Below are positions 24,572 through 32,394 of a stretch of 45,289 bases of DNA, piece after piece. The notes under the pieces were generated by a model. That model did no database searches, had not been told where the DNA came from, and saw nothing but the letters and a program-made list of their open reading frames with translations. Numbering within the stretch: the stretch's first letter is position 1; the number at the start of each line of letters is the position of its first letter. A program made the position numbers and the translations under genes. Source of the stretch: an uncultured Lachnospiraceae bacterium (GTDB lineage Bacteria; Bacillota; Clostridia; Lachnospirales; Lachnospiraceae); the NCBI GenBank assembly GCA_934402055.1, contig CAKRTC010000015.1, positions 1 to 45,289 on the forward strand, given 5' to 3'.

Positions 24572-24755
24572 CAGACCCTATAGCTTTTCGTCTCATTCAT
24601 TCAACTGATTTGCTTATGAATCTTCTCTTTCTGATGATTATTATACATTTTAATTAAACAACTGTCTATTAAAAATTTTCTATTTAAAACACATTTTAAA
24701 CACAGACACCGATCATTGCGACCGGTGCCTGTTTGAATTTGATCAATGAAGTTTT

Positions 24756-25388
24756 TTAAAGACCGTTCTGTCTGTTGTATGCTCCGCAGATAAGATTACT
24801 GTTCTTGATAAGGATATACATTCCTATAAACGGACCTATGCCGCATACAAGGAGACCGAAGAGGCACCAAAGCAGTACGGTAGTACCGTCCTCACGGAAG
24901 CTGAGTCCGTAACGAGGTGCGTTGTCTGCAAGTCTGTTTCCGAGCTTGTAATACCAGTAATATGCATAGAAGCCGCAGGTAATGAACGAAAGCACGATAA
25001 ACATTCCGAGTCCCGTTGTGCTTTCTCCGTCTCCGTCACATGCAAGATTAACATCATGTGCCATCTTGTATATGAAATAGTATCCGTAGATTCCGCAGGT
25101 TATGATGCTTAAGATTATGTAGGAAGCAATGCCTCTGTCATCCTTAAGTCTCTCCTTAGGGCTTCCGTAGACCGAACCGTTAGCGTTACCGTTTCCGGTG
25201 TCACGGTTTTCAACACTTCTAATGCTGTCTTCAACCTCATTTATTGCGCTTCCGAGTTCCTTTTCGGTAGAATCGAAAGCTTCTGTTGCTGCTGCCTTGA
25301 TCTTCTCAGCGGCACTGTTAGGTGCTCCGCAGGAAGGACAAAACTTTACACCGTCTTTGATTTCTTTTCCGCAATTGCTGCAAAACAT
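24756..25388 (-). CDS. Zinc-ribbon DUF4234 membrane protein
   Basis: 210 residues. An N-terminal zinc ribbon (MFCSNCGKEIKDGVKFCPSC, two CxxC pairs) is followed by an acidic linker of about 60 residues and then a DUF4234 region with hydrophobic segments at about 85-105 (SYIILSIITCGIYGYYFIY), 130-150 (MFIVLSFITCGFYAYYWYYK) and 172-195. The function is unknown; such proteins are common in Clostridia and may sense or organise at the membrane. The start at 25388 is supported by AAGGAGGGGATGAT; an ATG 57 bases upstream lacks a ribosome site. Confidence 0.8.
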   Translation of the reverse strand: MFCSNCGKEIKDGVKFCPSCGAPNSAAEKIKAAATEAFDSTEKELGSAINEVEDSIRSVENRDTGNGNANGSVYGSPKERLKDDRGIASYIILSIITCGIYGYYFIYKMAHDVNLACDGDGESTTGLGMFIVLSFITCGFYAYYWYYKLGNRLADNAPRYGLSFREDGTTVLLWCLFGLLVCGIGPFIGMYILIKNSNLICGAYNRQNGL

Positions 25389-25536
25389 ATCATCCCCTCC
25401 TTCGTAAAAATATAGTTTCTCCGCACTCTTATATAAAGCCGTCATTCAGCTTAAATATACCCATACTTTATTTTCCGCATCTGTGATGTTCACAAGCCAC
25501 AACATGCTCATTAAAAATGCTCTTGTGCCGTCTCAT

Positions 25537-25941
25537 TCACAGATATAGGATACTGCTCAGCATCCGTCCTATAACTCCCTCCCACGGCGCAAACACCACG
25601 ATTTTGTCCGCAGGATCAAGCAATCTATATACATATACAATAACAAATATAGCCGCAAATATAAACAAGGAAATATTTAACATTTTCTTATTGAGGCGTT
25701 GCCTAATGCACCAGACCGCAGCTGCCGGAGGTATGGTCCAGAATAAGGGATGGTAATTCCATGCCTCCCTCAGGTCTCCGCGTAATACTGATATCCATGC
25801 TCTCGTCATCCCGCAGCCTGCGCAGGATATACCTGTTACAAACTTTATCGGACAGCCTATTCCTGAAAATGCAAATGCTCCGTAGAGCAGCACTATAGCC
25901 GCCACGGAGCATATTATTTCTTTGTGTCTTACTTTATGCAT
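25537..25941 (-). CDS. DUF2752 membrane protein
   Basis: 134 residues with the DUF2752 core GIGCPIKFVTGISCAGCGMTRAW-type segment (CPIKFVTGISCAGCGMTRAW at about residues 33-52) and two to three membrane helices (ICSVAAIVLLYGAFAF; FWTIPPAAAVWCI; LFIFAAIFVIVYVYRLL). The role of the family is unknown. The ATG at 25941 overlaps the recU-like stop by eight bases, and AGAGG lies six bases before it, so it is the last gene of trpS-recU-DUF2752. Confidence 0.8.
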   Translation of the reverse strand: MHKVRHKEIICSVAAIVLLYGAFAFSGIGCPIKFVTGISCAGCGMTRAWISVLRGDLREAWNYHPLFWTIPPAAAVWCIRQRLNKKMLNISLFIFAAIFVIVYVYRLLDPADKIVVFAPWEGVIGRMLSSILYL

Positions 25942-26491
25942 TTTCAGCCTCTTCGAGCGCATCCCTGTATTCAAGATCCCGCTGCAGGGGTTCAAGAAAA
26001 TGCACAAGCATATCTCTCTGCGAGCCGATAAGATACTCCTTATCTATCTCTTTGTAATTAAAGCTCTTCTTTCCGCCCTGCTGCATCCTGTTCCAAAACT
26101 TAAGTATATCCCTGAAAGGAATATAGTAATTCTCAAGCCTTGAGGTATACGACAATATAATAAAGCTTATACCGCCCTGTTCCTCAAATTCCTTCATAAA
26201 CTTGACCTGATGAGGGTGAAGGTTCTGAAGAGGCCACAGATCCGCCTTGCATTCCTTGGCATCAAAGCAGACAGGTATTCCCTGCACCACCCCGATATAG
26301 TCTACTGTGGATTTCTGATCAAAGTAGGCAAGTGTGATCTGTGTATGATCCTTATTCATATCTATCGGAGTGATAGGTGTAGGTATCTTCTGTATGAGTG
26401 CAAGTCCGCGCTCACGGTAGCCTTCAATAGTATGATTGATCAGCTCCTCAAGCTCCGAGCCTCTCAGCCCACGTGATTTCCATGTACCCAT
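25934..26491 (-). CDS. recU: RecU-family Holliday junction resolvase
   Basis: 185 residues. The family signature is clear: GSELEELINHTIEGYRERGL, ALIQKIPTPITPI, the nuclease core STVDYIGVVQGIPVCFDAKE (Asp, Asp, Glu and Lys of the metal site at about residues 61-80) and LHPHQVKFM. RecU resolves four-way junctions in recombination and chromosome segregation in Firmicutes. The start lies 28 bases inside the trpS coding sequence, so expression is tied to trpS. Phage-derived copies also exist, but nothing phage-like is near. Confidence 0.88.
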   Translation of the reverse strand: MGTWKSRGLRGSELEELINHTIEGYRERGLALIQKIPTPITPIDMNKDHTQITLAYFDQKSTVDYIGVVQGIPVCFDAKECKADLWPLQNLHPHQVKFMKEFEEQGGISFIILSYTSRLENYYIPFRDILKFWNRMQQGGKKSFNYKEIDKEYLIGSQRDMLVHFLEPLQRDLEYRDALEEAENA

Positions 26492-27609
26492 TCATCCCAA
26501 TCCTTGATGATAGAACGATCATCGAAATAGTTGATGCGCATAGCCGCACGCACCTCTGCCAGAGTTGCCTCCGTAGTCTCACGTGCCGCCTTGGTACCGC
26601 TCTCAAGTATGTCATAGACGTCGGAGATATTAGCCTCCCATCTTGCTCTCTCTGCACGTATAGGCTCAAGCATCTCCTCCATTACCTTAAGCAGGAACTT
26701 CTTGCACTTAACGTCCCCGAGTCCGCCTCTTGTGTAATGCTCCTTCATCTCATCAAGGTTCTTGTAGTCCGGCATGTACTCTGCAAACTGATCCTCTCTT
26801 GAGAATGCATCAAGGTATGTAAATACCATATTGCCATCAACATGTCCCGGATCCTCGATATTGATATGAGTCGGATCAGTGTACATGCCCATGACCTTGG
26901 TCTTGACAGTCTTGGCATCATCCGAAAGGTAGATACAGTTTCCGAGTGACTTACTCATCTTAGCCTTGCCGTCTGTTCCGGGAAGTCGTCTCTGGGTAGC
27001 ATTTTCCGGAATCAGTATCTCGGGCTTAACAAGCACATCACAGTTATAGGTCTGATTGAAGCGCTGTACTATCTCTCTGGTCTGCTCGATCATAGGCATC
27101 TGATCCTCTCCGGCAGGAACCGTAGTTGCCTTAAATGCAGTGATATCCGCAGCCTGTGATACCGGATAGGTGAAGAAGCCCGCCGGAAGACCTGCCTCGT
27201 TGTCATTGACATTTTCATTGTCATTAAAGCCTCTCATCTTCATCTCCGACTTAACGGTAGGATTGCGTGAGAGTCTCTGAGTTGTAACAAGATTCATATA
27301 GTAAAATGTCAGCGAATGCAGCGCAGGGATAGCCGACTGTATGCAGATATGTGACTTATCCGGATCGATACCGGCCGAAAGATAGTCAAGTGTTACCTCG
27401 ATTATATTGTCACGTATCTTCTTGGGATTGTCCCAGTTATCCGTAAGTGCCTGATCATCTGCTATTAGTATATATATATCATCAAACTTACCCGAATTCT
27501 GCAGCTCTACTCTGCGTCTTAACGAGCCGACATAATGTCCGAGATGGAGCTTGCCTGTCGGTCTGTCTCCGGTAAGTATGATCTTCTTCTTTGCATCCTT
27601 TGCTTCCAT
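26464..27609 (-). CDS. trpS: Tryptophan--tRNA ligase
   Basis: 381 residues. The class I synthetase motifs are present: the HIGH-like LHLGHYVGSL near residues 20-29 after GDRPTGK, and KMSKSLGN near 220. AGEDQMPMIEQTREIVQRFN is typical of TrpRS. It charges tRNA-Trp. The start at 27609 is preceded by TTGGAGGCGTAA. No T-box signature was found in the 300 bases upstream. A possible -10 (TATACT) lies near 27665. The gene overlaps recU by 28 bases. Confidence 0.95.
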   Translation of the reverse strand: MEAKDAKKKIILTGDRPTGKLHLGHYVGSLRRRVELQNSGKFDDIYILIADDQALTDNWDNPKKIRDNIIEVTLDYLSAGIDPDKSHICIQSAIPALHSLTFYYMNLVTTQRLSRNPTVKSEMKMRGFNDNENVNDNEAGLPAGFFTYPVSQAADITAFKATTVPAGEDQMPMIEQTREIVQRFNQTYNCDVLVKPEILIPENATQRRLPGTDGKAKMSKSLGNCIYLSDDAKTVKTKVMGMYTDPTHINIEDPGHVDGNMVFTYLDAFSREDQFAEYMPDYKNLDEMKEHYTRGGLGDVKCKKFLLKVMEEMLEPIRAERARWEANISDVYDILESGTKAARETTEATLAEVRAAMRINYFDDRSIIKDWDEWVHGNHVG

Positions 27610-27701
27610 TTACGCCTCCAAGCGGTCAATTCATAATATCATCGGCATCAGCCGACCATTAACAGTATAACATATTACTAATTAAAATGTATCCCTATTC
27701 T

Positions 27702-27833
27702 CTATCGCATCCGTCGGTCTTCATTTACATAATAAAGAATGCGTCTTGGTGCATCTCTTCTGCGTGCGCGGTCTCCGGCAAGATTTTTCTCTTTTATACG
27801 AGTGCACATACCACCCGGAATGTATGATTTCAT
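27702..27833 (-). CDS. Possible small basic protein (uncertain)
   Basis: A 43-codon frame between the PanF terminator and trpS encodes an Arg/Lys-rich peptide (KEKNLAGDRARRRDAPRRIL near the middle). The ribosome site is weak: AGGA at a 12-base gap. I recognise no family. It could be chance. The remaining part of 27610-27917 holds only the terminator and the trpS promoter region. Confidence 0.2.
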   Translation of the reverse strand: MKSYIPGGMCTRIKEKNLAGDRARRRDAPRRILYYVNEDRRMR

Positions 27834-27855
27834 AATGACACATTTTCCTATAATG

Positions 27856-27892
27856 TAAGAAACGGCCGGAGCATGTGCCCCGACCGAATTCT
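27856..27892 (-). terminator. Terminator after the PanF-type symporter
   Basis: On the minus strand CGGTCGGGGC pairs imperfectly with GCTCCGGCCG around a short loop and is followed by TTTCTTAC. It lies about 25 bases after the symporter stop codon. Confidence 0.7.
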
Positions 27893-27917
27893 TGTAAATG
27901 TGAAATTGACTTAATGC

Positions 27918-29450
27918 TTAATCATCATAGGTCTCAGGGAAGAAAGTTCTGCCTGTCTTCTCATCGATAGCCTTACCGAAGTTATTGAAGATGATGAAGA
28001 GGATAAGTGCAGATCCTACTCCGAGGATGATGTTGTGGAAAGTGCTGAGCTTGATCTTAAGAGCCATGGTTACACAGTAAACTGCGAGACCGCCGATAGC
28101 TGCTGCCGTAGCACCTTCCTTGTTTGCCTTCTTCCAGAACATACCAAAGAGCAAGGTCCAGAAGAATACTGTCTGCAAGCCTCCGAAGGAGAACATGTTG
28201 ATCCAAACGATGATGTCAGGCGGATAGATGGCAAGAAGTATAGCTGCGATACCCATAATGCCTGTAACGGCGATAGATATCTTGCCGACAAACTTCTGAT
28301 CCGGCTCCTCATTCTTAACTTCCTTGTGGTGCAGATACATATCCTTAACGATTGCCGAAGAGCCTGCGATAAGGAGTGATGAAATAGTTGACATAGTTGC
28401 TGCAAGAGGTCCTATGATAACGAGACCTGCAATAAGAGGATGCATGTACTCAACGATAACTGTAGGAATAACCGCATCTGTCGAAGCTCCCTCAGGAAGT
28501 GTAGTAAGCACGCCTCTTGAAAGAACACCGATAAGGTGCATGCCGACCATCATGGCACCTACTACGATAGTACCGTAGATCATAGCCTGATGAACCGACT
28601 TGGTATCCTTGTAAGCAAGGCAACGAACGTTTGACTGCGGAAGTCCGAGTGTTGTGAATCCGCAGAGCATCCACTGTGTAATATAGAGCTGTATCGGAAG
28701 TGTAGCAATGCCCGCAACCTCTGAGTACGGGCTAAGCATTTCATGACCTACTCCGCTTGCCTTGGCATCTGCCGATACCTGAGCGATATGTGCGGTGATA
28801 TTTGCAAGTCCGCCGCCCTTGATGATGATAACACCGGCGAGCAGGCACATACCTACAACCATGACCATGGCACAGATAGTATCTGTAATAGCAACGGCAT
28901 TGAATCCGCCGACAGTAGTATATACAACTACTACGACTGCAAAGATAAGGAGGCCGAGCTTATAATCAAGACCGGTAACAGATGCGAAGATCTGAGCACC
29001 GCCGATGAACTGTCCGAGCATTGTTGTTGTGAAGAATACAACGATAACAAGTGCACAGAAGTTTGCAAGAAGCTCCGAATGATATCTTGCTCTGATGATA
29101 TCTATAACGGTAACGGCATCAACCTTTCTGCCGACAACCGCCATCTTCTTACCTAATACACCCAATACTATGAATGCGGCAACAACCTGTGTAGATGCAT
29201 AGTATACCCAGCCGTAACCTCTGTCCCATGCGGTTCCCGGTCCGGACATGAAAGATGATACCGAAGAATAGGTTGCAACGAGTGTCATGGCAAGAACGAA
29301 ACCACCGAGGCTTCGGCCGCCGATAAAGTATTCCTTAGAGAAGTTTGCAGCCTTGGCATCAGCCGACTTCTTCTGAATATAGAAGCCTATACCAAGCATA
29401 AGAATGAAAAACGCCGCAACAGGTAACAATATCAATGTAGAGTTGCTCAT
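27918..29450 (-). CDS. panF: Sodium:solute symporter, PanF-like
   Basis: 510 residues of the SSS family with about 12-13 membrane helices. It has KEYFIGGRSLGGFVLAMTLVA at the N-terminus (split as KEYFIGGRSL and GGFVLAMTLVA), TTVGGFNAVAITDT near residue 180, and a polar C-terminus. The closest type by eye is the sodium/pantothenate symporter. The start overlaps the YhdT gene stop by four bases (ATGA). YhdT with PanF is the usual pantothenate-import pair. The amidohydrolase upstream raises the possibility of a different but related substrate. Confidence 0.85.
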   Translation of the reverse strand: MSNSTLILLPVAAFFILMLGIGFYIQKKSADAKAANFSKEYFIGGRSLGGFVLAMTLVATYSSVSSFMSGPGTAWDRGYGWVYYASTQVVAAFIVLGVLGKKMAVVGRKVDAVTVIDIIRARYHSELLANFCALVIVVFFTTTMLGQFIGGAQIFASVTGLDYKLGLLIFAVVVVVYTTVGGFNAVAITDTICAMVMVVGMCLLAGVIIIKGGGLANITAHIAQVSADAKASGVGHEMLSPYSEVAGIATLPIQLYITQWMLCGFTTLGLPQSNVRCLAYKDTKSVHQAMIYGTIVVGAMMVGMHLIGVLSRGVLTTLPEGASTDAVIPTVIVEYMHPLIAGLVIIGPLAATMSTISSLLIAGSSAIVKDMYLHHKEVKNEEPDQKFVGKISIAVTGIMGIAAILLAIYPPDIIVWINMFSFGGLQTVFFWTLLFGMFWKKANKEGATAAAIGGLAVYCVTMALKIKLSTFHNIILGVGSALILFIIFNNFGKAIDEKTGRTFFPETYDD

Positions 29451-29725
29451 TTTTTAACACCTCCCTCTTCTTCTCCAAGATCAAAGTCCTTGAAAACATG
29501 CTTTACCAGATACACTACTCCGGCAATGGATAAGAACCATGATCCGAAACAGCTTATCATCATCCATGCCGGAATGCCGAATATAGTCCACTCTGCACCC
29601 CATACCGCATAGATGCCGAAACCGGTAATGAACCAGAACGCCATAACTATAAATCCTACGATCCAGGTGGCTTTGGCTTCTTTGTTCATCTGAATGAATT
29701 TCTCTTTTTCACTCATCTTTTGCAT
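29447..29725 (-). CDS. YhdT-family small membrane protein
   Basis: 92 residues of the YhdT/DUF997 family with two membrane helices (WIVGFIVMAFWFITGFGIY and WMMISCFGSWFLSIAGVVYL) and a charged C-terminus. Such proteins occur next to PanF-type symporters and are thought to act as small partner subunits. The start at 29725 (MQKMSEKEK) follows AAGGAGGGTTTTATT. An upstream in-frame ATG has no ribosome site. The stop overlaps the symporter start by four bases. Confidence 0.85.
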   Translation of the reverse strand: MQKMSEKEKFIQMNKEAKATWIVGFIVMAFWFITGFGIYAVWGAEWTIFGIPAWMMISCFGSWFLSIAGVVYLVKHVFKDFDLGEEEGGVKK

Positions 29726-29777
29726 AATAAAACCCTCCTTGAAACACTGCTTCATCATCCTTGGATGACTTAATCTA

Positions 29778-31451
29778 TTAAAATGCTGCACCTTCTCTTA
29801 TGAACTCTGTCTTGCCGTCTATCATGGTAAGATCGACCTTAACCTTATTAAGCTCCATCTTGTCAATGGCAAGGATATCACAGTCACAAACTATCATATC
29901 TGCAAGCTTTCCTACCTCGAGGCTTCCCTTAATATCCTCCTCATAGGATCTGTAAGCTCCGTAAAGAGTTGCTATCCTGACTGCTTCAAGTACCGATACG
30001 CACTGAGTCTGATTGCACTGAACATTTCTGACTCTGTCATAACGGTTTACCGCACCGTCGAGACACTCAAAACCGTAAGGTCCCGAAGGGGCATCCGACT
30101 GAAGCGAAGGCTTCATTCCGGCATCGATCATACTCTTTAAGGCTCCGAAATAATCATTTCTCTTGCCGTAGAATCTCTCGTAATTACCGCCGTTCTTTGC
30201 TACTATACCTGCATTGACCGACGGACATATATTCATCTTGGCCATACGGTCTATGAGGTCCTGATCAGTAAGTGTGCAATGCTCGATACCGTGGCGTCTC
30301 TCCTTAAATGCTTCCTTGTCACTGCAGCTTGCAAATGCCTTTTCAAAGCCCTCTACCATATATTCGACTGCTCCGTCTCCTATGGCATGTGCGGTAGCCT
30401 GACCCTCATGATCATCTATGAGCTTGATATATTCGGCAACCTCTTCTCTGGTCCAGGCCTTTTCTCTGAGCATTGTAGGATCGTGATCGTAAGGCTCTCT
30501 TGTGTAGCAGCTCGGTCCGGAAGAGCCTCCGTCTATCATGAACTTGTTTGAACCCATCTTGAAGAAGTTATCTCCGAGTCCCGGTCTTAATCCGAGCTTT
30601 ATAAGCATGTACTCGTTATCTTCCTTTGAGTATTGCTTACCGAAAATGCTGTGCAATGCCATATATACTCTCGGCTTAAACTTCCTCTCCCTTGCAAGCT
30701 TCTGCATTGAATGATAGGAAGGTCTGTCAAGTGCTCCCATATCATGGATCGAGGTAAGTCCCTTTGAGACCATCTCGTCTCCGACCTCACATACTGCCTT
30801 CTCGAGAGCTTCCTCCGGATAATCAACTTTACCCCAGAGACTAAAGAGTGTAACTCCGAAGAGCATGCCTGTGAGCTTGCCGTCCTTTACCTGTACGTCA
30901 CCTTCCGGGAACTTGGCAGCATCCTCGGCGCTGAATATACCTATCTTTTCAAGTGCCTTGGAGTTGAACATACACTTATGTCCGCTTCCCTCCATACACT
31001 GAAGAGGATTATCCGGACACCATGCATCAAGCTCCTCAATTGTCGGATCTCTGTCTTCCTTGAGGTTTGTCGCTTCATAGCCCCACATCGATACCCACTC
31101 ACCCGGCTTCTTGACTGCAAGCGTCTTGTCGAGATCGGCTTTGATGTCTGCAAGAGATTTGATCCTGTCTCCAAAGAGTGAGATCATCGGTGCATACGGT
31201 GCTTCTCCGAGCAATGCCAGCAGGAATGGATGTATGTGAGTATCTATCATACCCGGCATAAGTGTTCTGCCCTTGAGATCATAGACCTTGGTCTTGTCAT
31301 CAATAAGCTTCTCAAGCTCTGCTGTAGTTCCTACATACACTATCTTGTTTCCCTTGATGCCAACCGCCTCTGCAATGCTATCCTTGGGATCGACCGTTAT
31401 GACTCTGCCGTTGATAAAAGCGACATCTATGTAAGAATAATCAAAAGCCAT
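29778..31451 (-). CDS. Amidohydrolase, YtcJ-like
   Basis: 557 residues. N-terminal beta-sandwich strands (AFINGRVITVDPKDSIAEAV) lead to the metal motif GMIDTHIHPF near residues 67-76. Later conserved pieces are ATAHAIGDGAVEYM, RHGIEHCTLT and LQSDAPSGP, and a C-terminal GSLEVGKLADMIVCD. The family hydrolyses amide or imide bonds of varied substrates; this one cannot be assigned. AGGAGGTAAGAGC precedes the ATG at 31451. It is the first gene of an operon with YhdT and PanF, and a strong promoter lies at 31633-31661. Confidence 0.88.
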   Translation of the reverse strand: MAFDYSYIDVAFINGRVITVDPKDSIAEAVGIKGNKIVYVGTTAELEKLIDDKTKVYDLKGRTLMPGMIDTHIHPFLLALLGEAPYAPMISLFGDRIKSLADIKADLDKTLAVKKPGEWVSMWGYEATNLKEDRDPTIEELDAWCPDNPLQCMEGSGHKCMFNSKALEKIGIFSAEDAAKFPEGDVQVKDGKLTGMLFGVTLFSLWGKVDYPEEALEKAVCEVGDEMVSKGLTSIHDMGALDRPSYHSMQKLARERKFKPRVYMALHSIFGKQYSKEDNEYMLIKLGLRPGLGDNFFKMGSNKFMIDGGSSGPSCYTREPYDHDPTMLREKAWTREEVAEYIKLIDDHEGQATAHAIGDGAVEYMVEGFEKAFASCSDKEAFKERRHGIEHCTLTDQDLIDRMAKMNICPSVNAGIVAKNGGNYERFYGKRNDYFGALKSMIDAGMKPSLQSDAPSGPYGFECLDGAVNRYDRVRNVQCNQTQCVSVLEAVRIATLYGAYRSYEEDIKGSLEVGKLADMIVCDCDILAIDKMELNKVKVDLTMIDGKTEFIREGAAF

Positions 31452-31632
31452 GCTCTTACCTCCTATGACTTTTTCTGCAAAAATCATCCGACCGATCCTG
31501 AAGCTGTATCCCGACTCCCTGATACTCACGGTAGTTTTTTATAGCTGCCATATGCCGAATAATCTACATATTATATGCAATTTATATAAATATTGCTACT
31601 GTAAATGAATTTTTCTCTTAACTTTTAACCAA

Positions 31633-31661
31633 AATATAATTAATGTACTCGTTTGTGTCAA
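31633..31661 (-). promoter_or_regulatory. Promoter of the amidohydrolase-yhdT-panF operon
   Basis: On the minus strand TTGACA (31656-31661) and TATATT (31633-31638) are 17 bases apart, about 180 bases upstream of the amidohydrolase start. Confidence 0.75.
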
Positions 31662-31811
31662 GAGAAAATCATATGTACGGAATTATACAAAACACACTCA
31701 TATTGCTATATCTTTTATGTATCGCAAACCATGATATCCTGTCTCCCAATAATAAAAATATAGTCGTTTTCGCTGACGCTTCTACGACTGCAGTCCGGCT
31801 TTAATCGATAA

Positions 31812-31977
31812 TAAAGAAAAAGGCAGGTGCAGTCTTTGAGAAATCGGATTATCTCAAAGACGCCCTTGCCTTTATTGAGTGTTCAAACGTCCAACATCTA
31901 TAGCCGTAGCAGATGTCAGACACCGTATGAAACAAAAAGCGCTCGGGTAATTAACTCCGAGCGCCATTGCTTTTATG
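31812..31977 (-). ncRNA. Probable stand-alone small RNA with two terminator hairpins
   Basis: Transcription from the promoter at 31984-32012 would start near 31977. The RNA first meets a hairpin GCGCTCGG / CCGAGCGC (31939-31964) with a TTTTTGTTT tail, then about 60 bases, then a long hairpin (AAAGGCAAGG, GTCTTTGAGA / TCTCAAAGAC, CCTGCCTTT; 31812-31876) with a TTTTTCTTTATT tail. There is no open frame with a ribosome site. The next gene has its own promoter further on. I recognise no known RNA family. It may yield a 45-base or a 165-base RNA. Confidence 0.6.
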
Positions 31978-31983
31978 TTTGCG

Positions 31984-32012
31984 ATTCTACTCCCGCAGAA
32001 TGTTTTTGTCAA
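31984..32012 (-). promoter_or_regulatory. Strong sigma-A promoter of the small RNA unit
   Basis: On the minus strand TTGACA (32007-32012) and TAGAAT (31984-31989) are 17 bases apart. It is followed within 20 bases by the first terminator hairpin. The flanking 32013-32307 is AT-rich with no recognisable gene. Confidence 0.8.
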
Positions 32013-32307
32013 TAAATATATTTGTGTATTAAATAATACATTTTAAACATATTCAACAATTTCATGGTTGATTTTTTATTTCAATTGCCGATATAAAAAT
32101 TTATGTTTTTTCACAACACTTTAATAAAGTGATAAGCAGGTTTACCGTCTGAGTACATTGCATGTACATACTCTCTATTGTAAACGTGACATAGGCTATT
32201 GTCTGCTCAACTACCATTTATGAACAAATAGTTTACTTTTTTGCCTTCGCGCTAATATGCATCCGGCGGAGCATCTTTTTGTTTCATAGAATGCGATTTC
32301 CTACGGA

Positions 32308-32361
32308 AGAAAAAATGCTGCCGCCCGGAGTTTGTGTTCTCCGAAGCGACAGCACATTTTT
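32308..32361 (-). terminator. Terminator of the carAB-dapF operon
   Basis: On the minus strand AAAAATGTGCTGTCGC pairs with GGCGGCAGCATTTTTT around an inner CGGAG/CTCCG stem, followed by CTTCC. It begins about 33 bases after the stop codon. Confidence 0.85.
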
Positions 32362-32394
32362 AGCTGTAATTCTATCAGTTTTTCGATAAATAGA

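Noticed and set aside
27610..27900. T-box riboswitch for trpS
   Set aside because: No specifier stem, antiterminator TGG-ACC motif or terminator next to trpS was seen; the only hairpin belongs to the gene upstream.
31812..31977. SRP RNA, 6S RNA or tmRNA
   Set aside because: The GGAAG tetraloop region of SRP RNA, the central bulge of 6S RNA and the tRNA-like ends of tmRNA are absent.
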